5,273 nt of DNA from Bacteroidales bacterium (GTDB taxonomy: Bacteria > Bacteroidota > Bacteroidia > Bacteroidales > UBA932), in assembly GCA_013335275.1 (NCBI GenBank), contig JAAXVX010000113.1, positions 1 to 5,273 on the forward strand, written 5' to 3'. Under the pieces are notes generated by a model that worked only from the letters and a program-made list of their open reading frames with translations, was not told the DNA's origin and made no database searches. Shown here piece by piece: positions 1-3,835 of this stretch. The position numbers and the translations under genes are program-made. Position 1 is the stretch's first letter; each line of letters opens with the position of its first letter.

Positions 1-495
1 TATATCGCACTCGATTTCCTGGGGACCGTCTCCTGCCAGAGAGTAGTAGTAATACAGCGGTTGAAGAGTATCTCTCTTAAGGTAGTTGAACTTAAGATCG
101 AAATCGTCGTAGAATCTGTCGGAAGGAATTGAGGATTCCTGCCAGGGTCTCGATGGATTCATTTTGAATGCTGTTGCCAGATGGTGAGCATCCCGTATCA
201 TTGGAACAGGAATATCTCCAATAAGCACGGTTCCTTCAAGATTTTGTGTTTCATATAAGTTCAGAAGGCGCACCTTAATAGAATCCGGTACTCCCCATTT
301 ATCCACGATTACAATGGCGTTAAGTCCCTCTGCCGAAACAGACTGAGAATAAAGCTCAACTGCCTGACGGCAATTTTCGTAAGTCGCCTTGTCTACCACT
401 ATCGCCACAGCTCTTTTTACAGGTGCAGCAGTTGCTCCGTTCAACTGAAGAGTCAGTAAGGAAAATATAATTAAAGATTTAAATAAGTTTTTCAT
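1..495 (-). CDS. Exported protein resembling the C25 (gingipain-like) peptidase fold, 3' part cut by window edge
   Basis: The ATG at 495-493 opens a frame of 165 codons that runs without a stop to base 1, so only the N-terminal part is present. Residues 1-23 form a typical signal peptide (basic MKNLFK, hydrophobic LIIFSLLTL, small residues before a likely cut near ATA-A), so the product is exported. The mature part begins with an alternating hydrophobic strand (AVAIVVD, 29-35) and an amphipathic helix, then a second strand (AIVIVD, 60-65). A GTVLIGDIPVP segment follows at 88-98 and IPSDRFYDDFD at 123-133. In C25-type proteins a similar LLVGD strand is followed by a Ser-Asp-x-Tyr segment before the catalytic His and Cys. 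Those catalytic residues would lie beyond the window edge, so activity cannot be judged. The fold assignment is inferred from these motifs; the CDS itself is well supported. It lies 111 bp downstream of the small Cys/His-rich gene on the same strand, with two palindromes between them. Confidence 0.72.
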   Translation of the reverse strand, partial: MKNLFKSLIIFSLLTLQLNGATAAPVKRAVAIVVDKATYENCRQAVELYSQSVSAEGLNAIVIVDKWGVPDSIKVRLLNLYETQNLEGTVLIGDIPVPMIRDAHHLATAFKMNPSRPWQESSIPSDRFYDDFDLKFNYLKRDTLQPLYYYYSLAGDGPQEIECDI

Positions 496-521
496 AAATT
501 AAATAATTGTTTAGGGTTAAT

Positions 522-538
522 GCATATATACTATATGC
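522..538. repeat. 7-bp inverted repeat upstream of the C25-like gene
   Basis: GCATATA (522-528) and TATATGC (532-538) are perfect inverted copies around a 3-bp spacer. The element ends 26 bp before the ATG of the minus-strand C25-like gene, where an operator or core promoter would lie. It touches a second palindrome at 539-558. Function is inferred from position only; short AT-rich palindromes can occur by chance. Confidence 0.5.
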
Positions 539-558
539 TCGTAAATTATTATTTACGA
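539..558. repeat. 8-bp inverted repeat (hairpin or operator) between two minus-strand genes
   Basis: TCGTAAAT (539-546) and ATTTACGA (551-558) are perfect inverted copies around a 4-bp TATT spacer. The element begins directly where the neighbouring palindrome (522-538) ends. It sits 48 bp after the stop of the small Cys/His-rich gene and 43 bp before the C25-like start. It could therefore be a weak hairpin ending the upstream transcript or a protein-binding site for the downstream gene. The stem is AT-rich and no T-run follows it on the minus strand, which argues against a strong intrinsic terminator. Confidence 0.5.
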
Positions 559-606
559 TAAATACAAAAACACAGAATGACGAGCGAACTCATCGTATCT
601 GCTGTT

Positions 607-1050
607 TCACAATATCAGCTGGAGGTATCTAATAAAAAGAGACAGGCCGGCTTGATGGAATAGTGCCTGAAATGTTTTTATTCTGGGTGGAATTACCGAC
701 TGCGTAAATGAATCTGTTGACTCTATTGGTTTAAACCACGGAGAGTGAGCCGCTAAAAAATTATGAGAATTATTGAAAGAGTCTTGGTCAGCATCCAGAA
801 AGAAATATTTCAGCGAACAACAGTCGGTTCTTTTAATGATTTTTTCAACAAGTTTTTTGCCACAATGGGGACAATGGTGGTTATGGTCTTCCTTTTCTTC
901 ATCTTGTGTACATGTACATTCGGAACTGATGCCAATAAATGAAATTTCGGAAGCATGGTTACAATGACAGGAATACCTTCCTATACCCATATTCGAGGTT
1001 AGGTAAAATACAAGAACAAAAATGGATAAAACGGTTCCTTTCGCTCCCAC
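607..1050 (-). CDS. Small exported Cys/His-rich protein, possibly metal-binding (HYC_CC_PP-like)
   Basis: This 147-residue protein starts with GTG at 1050-1048. No ATG, GTG or TTG lies in frame between it and the upstream stop at 1080-1078, and the next ATG (residue 21) would remove the hydrophobic N-terminus, so GTG is preferred. Residues 6-20 form a signal peptide or anchor. The mature part is dense in potential metal ligands: CHCNH (28-32), CTC (45-47), an acidic and His-rich run (EDHNHHCPHC, 54-63), and CC (77-78) followed by a hydrophobic/acidic KYFFLDAD segment. Small Bacteroidota exported proteins of the HYC_CC_PP type have a signal peptide, an early Cys/His pair, later CC pairs and a following Lys/Asp-rich stretch, and often sit near TonB-dependent receptors. 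The resemblance here is only in layout, and no receptor gene is visible. Binding of copper, zinc or a similar metal is an inference from ligand density. The C-terminal 65 residues lack cysteine and I do not recognise them. Confidence 0.72.
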   Translation of the reverse strand: MGAKGTVLSIFVLVFYLTSNMGIGRYSCHCNHASEISFIGISSECTCTQDEEKEDHNHHCPHCGKKLVEKIIKRTDCCSLKYFFLDADQDSFNNSHNFLAAHSPWFKPIESTDSFTQSVIPPRIKTFQALFHQAGLSLFIRYLQLIL

Positions 1051-1235
1051 AATAAATAATTTTGAACTTTGGTAAAATTAATAAAAATTCTGATAAAAAA
1101 TCAAAGAAAAACGAGATAGAGTAAGGGATAATAAAGAAATAAAAAAAAGAAAAACCAGTTAAAAAACGGAATGAATCTGATTAATAGATAACTACTGCAT
1201 AATCTGGAAAATTTGACATTTCAAACGAAACGCAT

Positions 1236-2087
1236 TTATTTATTGTTTTGTAAAGCAGATGCATTTTCCAGATAGGGCAACGGCGATACAAGGTCGAACT
1301 CTTTGGAGATGTCCAGAAGCGGATTCAGCAGATTCATGTGTCCTGCGCCAAATATCACTAATATCCTGTCGCCGCCGGTACGTGGGATTCTTTGGATATT
1401 GCGGATAATTCTAAGATTACGGTTGAACCAGCGGCCGGTTTCGAAGTCAACGCCAGTAAAATCGCCGGGATTCTCTTCGTAAAGAAACCCGTCGGTCAAA
1501 TACGACCCAAGGCCCTCTTTTATACTGAGCGGGTTGTTCAATTCAATAAGCTGGCCGGTCACATTTGATACCTTTTTGCTCAATAGTTCTTTCCCTTCAA
1601 TTTTATTAAGTGAGTCTATGAAATTTCCAAACCTCTCCAGGCGTAAACTATCTTTAATCATTGCCTGAATGTTCTCATAAGGACGTCCCCAGTCATTGAC
1701 ACAATAAATTTTCGGCAGATTAAGGTTTTTGCCAATCCGGTATGCTAGCTGATAGATTTCATCTTTTGCAGGGGTCAGTTTTCCAAGTTTATAAAGAGAG
1801 TAAAGAGAATCAACGGAATGTTGTTTTGACGGGTCAAGTTCTATTGCAATGATTGTAGGCCCGAACTCTTCAATAGCTTTGGCAATTGCGGCAATCTGCG
1901 ACTGGTACGGCTCGTCCAGTACGGATATCTGATCTTTTGTTGCTGTCTTTACCCGGTCGAGGTTGTGATACGCGAAGTGGAAAACGCCCAGGGTCATTAT
2001 TTTTGTTTTCGGACGTGTTGTAGTGGACTGTCCGAATGAGGAAACAACGATAATCAGGATAAAAAATAATGCAATCAGCCTTTTCAT
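1236..2087 (-). CDS. DUF5694 family exported protein (TraB/ChaN/EreA-like fold)
   Basis: The protein has 283 residues with an ATG start at 2087. Residues 1-19 are a clear signal peptide (MKR, hydrophobic core, SSFG before Gln), so it should reach the periplasm. The body matches DUF5694 in motif order: a first strand ending in GVFHF (34-38, His37), a VLD..YQSQI helix (56-65), PTIIAIELDP (77-86, Glu83), VNDWG (130-134), GRWFNRN (218-224), and a late strand and loop GDRILVIFGAGHMNLL (239-254, His250). The related TraB/PrgY, TIKI, ChaN and erythromycin-esterase-like proteins use the early GxxH, the strand-borne Glu and a late GxxH, and some are metal-dependent hydrolases. The conserved His37, Glu83 and His250 fit that scheme, but no substrate is established for DUF5694. 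Length is normal for the family, so the gene appears complete. It diverges from the head-GIN gene across a 169-bp gap and is followed by 185 bp of A/T-rich DNA without a recognisable hairpin. Confidence 0.87.
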   Translation of the reverse strand: MKRLIALFFILIIVVSSFGQSTTTRPKTKIMTLGVFHFAYHNLDRVKTATKDQISVLDEPYQSQIAAIAKAIEEFGPTIIAIELDPSKQHSVDSLYSLYKLGKLTPAKDEIYQLAYRIGKNLNLPKIYCVNDWGRPYENIQAMIKDSLRLERFGNFIDSLNKIEGKELLSKKVSNVTGQLIELNNPLSIKEGLGSYLTDGFLYEENPGDFTGVDFETGRWFNRNLRIIRNIQRIPRTGGDRILVIFGAGHMNLLNPLLDISKEFDLVSPLPYLENASALQNNK

Positions 2088-2163
2088 AATTTGATGATAT
2101 TTTGTTTTATTCTCTATTTGACGAATTTACAGCAGGAAATGTTGCAGTAATCCAATGTTTTTT

Positions 2164-2184
2164 CAAACTTTGATGGAAAGTTTG
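2164..2184. promoter_or_regulatory. 8-bp inverted repeat in the divergent promoter region
   Basis: CAAACTTT (2164-2171) and AAAGTTTG (2177-2184) are perfect inverted copies with a 5-bp spacer, midway in the 169-bp gap between the divergent DUF5694 and head-GIN genes. The left arm holds AAACTTTG (2165-2172), one base from the Bacteroidota -7 box TAnnTTTG. A TTG lies 20 bp upstream of it (2142-2144), so a weak rightward promoter for the head-GIN gene may overlap the repeat. By symmetry a similar near-match (AAAGTTTG) exists on the minus strand. A repeat placed here could bind a regulator shared by both genes. This is inference from position and symmetry. Confidence 0.35.
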
Positions 2185-2256
2185 CAACTTTTACGCACAG
2201 TTCTCCGTCTAATATATAATGTACCCGATTGCCTAAACTAATATGAGAATACTTCT

Positions 2257-2979
2257 ATGAAAAAACACATCTTTCTTTTTGCTGCTTTATTCGCTTTTGC
2301 ATTGTCTTCCTGCTCTTATTTTGGTTTTGTTTCTGTTGACCCTTCGGGACAATATATAGCCAAAAAAATTCAGACAACTTCTTTTGAAAATGTATCCGTA
2401 TCAAGCGGTTTTGAGCTGATTCTTACTCAGGACTCTTTAAAGGAACTCACTATTGAGACATACGAAAACATCCACAGCTACATTGTTGTTGAGGTTGTGG
2501 ACAATACTCTTAAAATTCACCCGGAAGACGGAATTAATTTTGCGGGAGATCCCAATGTTAAGATTCATCTTTCCTGCAACTTTCTTAAAAAATTATCTTC
2601 CAGTGGCGGAGGACACATAAATCTGAATAACGGATGGACAGCGGACGAACTCAGGATTTCGCTCAGCGGTGGCGGTAATGTCACAGGCAAGGTGCTGCTA
2701 AAATCGCTTGAGCTGGATATGTCCGGCGGGTCGGAATCCGATTTAGAGGGTGTTGCAGAATACTTGAGCATCAGCTCTTCAGGCGGTAGTGTTCACAAAC
2801 ACTTCTCGCTTTTGTCTAAGAAATGCCGTGCCGATATGTCCGGAGGAGCATCTGCAGATGTAAATGTGAGCGAAAAGCTAATAGTTGACGCTTCCGGCGG
2901 AACAACCATCCGTTACAAAGGCAATCCGGAAATATCATCGGAACTTTCCGGCGGGTCAAGTATCGAGAAGGTTGAGTAA
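2257..2979 (+). CDS. Head-GIN (DUF2807) domain lipoprotein
   Basis: This 240-residue protein has a lipoprotein signal: MKKH, a hydrophobic core (residues 5-16) and the lipobox LSSC with Cys19 as the lipidation site. The residue after Cys is Ser, consistent with sorting to the outer membrane. The mature part opens with a strand and FENVSVSSGFELILTQ (43-58), the typical DUF2807 start, followed by LTIETYENI and VDNTLKIHP. It then passes into regularly spaced SGG turns at residues 116, 137, 156, 175, 195, 213 and 231, one every 18-21 residues. This pattern indicates a right-handed beta-solenoid with one SGG turn per coil, as known for the head-GIN/DUF2807 family. These proteins are common in Bacteroidota, but their cellular role is not established; adhesion or polymer binding is often supposed. 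The gene is complete and stands alone, ending 30 bp before a strong hairpin. Confidence 0.93.
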   Translation: MKKHIFLFAALFAFALSSCSYFGFVSVDPSGQYIAKKIQTTSFENVSVSSGFELILTQDSLKELTIETYENIHSYIVVEVVDNTLKIHPEDGINFAGDPNVKIHLSCNFLKKLSSSGGGHINLNNGWTADELRISLSGGGNVTGKVLLKSLELDMSGGSESDLEGVAEYLSISSSGGSVHKHFSLLSKKCRADMSGGASADVNVSEKLIVDASGGTTIRYKGNPEISSELSGGSSIEKVE

Positions 2980-3009
2980 TCATCTCCGGTCAAATTGCAC
3001 ATATTCAGA

Positions 3010-3058
3010 GATATGCTAAGAAGACGCAGACTTTATGTCTGCGTCTTCTTAGCATATC
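3010..3058 (+). terminator. 22-bp perfect hairpin, probable terminator after the head-GIN gene
   Basis: Bases 3010-3031 and 3037-3058 are perfect reverse complements around a 5-base TTTAT loop. The stem is a mix of GC-rich (GACGCAGAC) and AT-rich parts and begins 30 bp after the head-GIN stop. There is no T-run after the stem on the plus strand, so it is not a textbook intrinsic terminator. It may instead stabilise the 3' end or belong to a dispersed palindromic repeat family. The right arm ends one base before the -33 TTG of the next promoter, placing the end of one unit directly against the start of the next. Confidence 0.75.
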
Positions 3059-3059
3059 A

Positions 3060-3089
3060 TTGATGGTCAATGAATTTTGTATACTTTTG
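3060..3089 (+). promoter_or_regulatory. Bacteroidota-type promoter for the DUF7010 gene
   Basis: TTG at 3060-3062 and TACTTTTG at 3082-3089 are separated by 19 bp. They match the Bacteroidota primary sigma consensus (-33 TTG or TTTG, then TAnnTTTG at -7). Transcription would start a few bases after 3089, giving a leader of roughly 20 bases before the ATG at 3117. No Shine-Dalgarno sequence is seen, which is usual in this phylum. Confidence 0.7.
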
Positions 3090-3116
3090 TCCCCGTTATA
3101 AAAATCAATCAGGATT

Positions 3117-3671
3117 ATGGTATCTAAAGAAAATCTGGACAGCTTAAGAGTTGAATTATCGGTGAAATCAAAAAATGGTCTTGATTTTACTATGTCGGCA
3201 AGTATTATTTGGCTGGCGATTGCGTTTATCTGGACATTGAATGGCAGTTCGTACGATAAATCAATACTAACTTTTATTGTGGGGAGCCTAATGCTTCCGC
3301 TTGCGCTTTTGCTGTCGAAGGTTCTTAAAACAGTCTGGACAAATAAGGGCAACCCATTGCAGCCATTGGGTCTCTGGCTCAATTTTGCTCAGTTGCTGTA
3401 TTTCCCATTTCTCATTCTTACCCTTATAAAGATGCCGGATTATTTTGCAATGGTTTATGTAATAATTACCGGAGCTCACTTTTTCCCTTATGCCTGGTTT
3501 TACAAGACAAATCTGTATGCAATTTTTGCCGGGATAATTTCTTTTGGTGCCCTCGTTCTCGGGCTGATACTGCCGGTGGAGAAGACTTATTTAGTTCCCG
3601 TATTTATGAGTGCCTCGCTCGTAATCTTAACTATTCTCTTATATCTGGATAGTAAAAATAAGCAATTATAA
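3117..3671 (+). CDS. DUF7010 family integral membrane protein
   Basis: The product has 184 residues. A short polar N-terminus (1-24, with LRVELSVKSKNGLDF) precedes about six hydrophobic helices, near residues 27-41, 49-66, 86-104, 109-126, 132-152 and 157-176. It ends in a short charged tail (DSKNKQL). The motif set agrees with DUF7010: the entry KNGLDFTMSASIIWL, the loop KGNPLQPLGLWLN (77-89) before helix 3, and GAHFFPYAWFYKTNLY (119-134) at the end of helix 4. No function is known for the family, and no catalytic or transport signature is visible. The ATG is supported by the promoter ending 27 bp upstream. The gene is complete and flanked by hairpins on both sides, so it is probably transcribed alone. 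The family call rests on remembered motifs, without a profile search. Confidence 0.78.
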   Translation: MVSKENLDSLRVELSVKSKNGLDFTMSASIIWLAIAFIWTLNGSSYDKSILTFIVGSLMLPLALLLSKVLKTVWTNKGNPLQPLGLWLNFAQLLYFPFLILTLIKMPDYFAMVYVIITGAHFFPYAWFYKTNLYAIFAGIISFGALVLGLILPVEKTYLVPVFMSASLVILTILLYLDSKNKQL

Positions 3672-3719
3672 ACGACTTCCTGGCGCAATATCGCAGTTAA
3701 ATTTTTGATAGTCACCGGC

Positions 3720-3762
3720 TTCTTAATAATTAAGAGACATCATGTCTCTTAATTATTAGGAA
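3720..3762 (+). terminator. About 21-bp hairpin, probable terminator after the DUF7010 gene
   Basis: Bases 3720-3739 pair with 3743-3762, with one G-T wobble (3723/3759) and a symmetric centre at 3741, giving a 3-base minimal loop. It begins 48 bp after the DUF7010 stop. The inner part reads AAGAGACATCATGTCTCTT, and the outer part is pure A/T apart from one C-G pair. A T-run (3778-3782) comes only some 15 bp later, so it is not a canonical intrinsic terminator. Its core AGACnnnATGTCT is shared with the hairpin at 3010-3058. Confidence 0.72.
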
Positions 3763-3779
3763 CGTGTTCACGGAATCTT

Positions 3780-3830
3780 TTTGTTAAAGTGTATTATATA
3801 ATGTGTACAGGCAGAAATACCTTTAACAAA
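3780..3830. promoter_or_regulatory. 10-bp inverted repeat flanking the leader of the polyferredoxin gene
   Basis: TTTGTTAAAG (3780-3789) and CTTTAACAAA (3821-3830) are perfect inverted copies separated by 31 bp of mostly A/T DNA, and the right arm ends five bases before the ATG at 3836. The spacer contains TATAAT (3797-3802) and the palindrome TTATATAA (3794-3801). Two readings are possible: paired half-sites for a regulator around the promoter, or, if transcription begins left of 3780, a 5' leader stem that would cover the ribosome-binding region. The symmetry is seen directly; the role is inferred. Confidence 0.45.
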
Positions 3831-3835
3831 TAAAT

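Noticed and set aside
773..967. Plus-strand open frame of 64 codons
   Set aside because: It lies wholly opposite the Cys/His-rich exported protein, whose signal peptide and ligand clusters make that strand the coding one; the frame's own translation has no recognisable features.
1051..1235. A/T-rich gap examined for a small RNA, terminator or hidden gene
   Set aside because: It holds T-runs on the minus strand (about 1139-1170) but no convincing hairpin, start-stop frame or promoter match, so nothing is annotated.
2565..2771. Minus-strand open frame of 68 codons
   Set aside because: It is the antisense shadow of the SGG repeats of the head-GIN gene; its Ser/Pro-rich translation simply mirrors the repeated glycine codons.
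3005..3479. Two minus-strand open frames (125 and 63 codons) opposite the DUF7010 gene
   Set aside because: The longer one runs through the hairpin at 3010-3058 and across the promoter; the plus-strand frame has six coherent membrane helices and a well-placed promoter.
3818..3825. TACCTTTA as a -7 promoter box for the polyferredoxin gene
   Set aside because: It has one mismatch (final G missing), no TTG at the proper distance upstream, and would leave almost no leader before the ATG.
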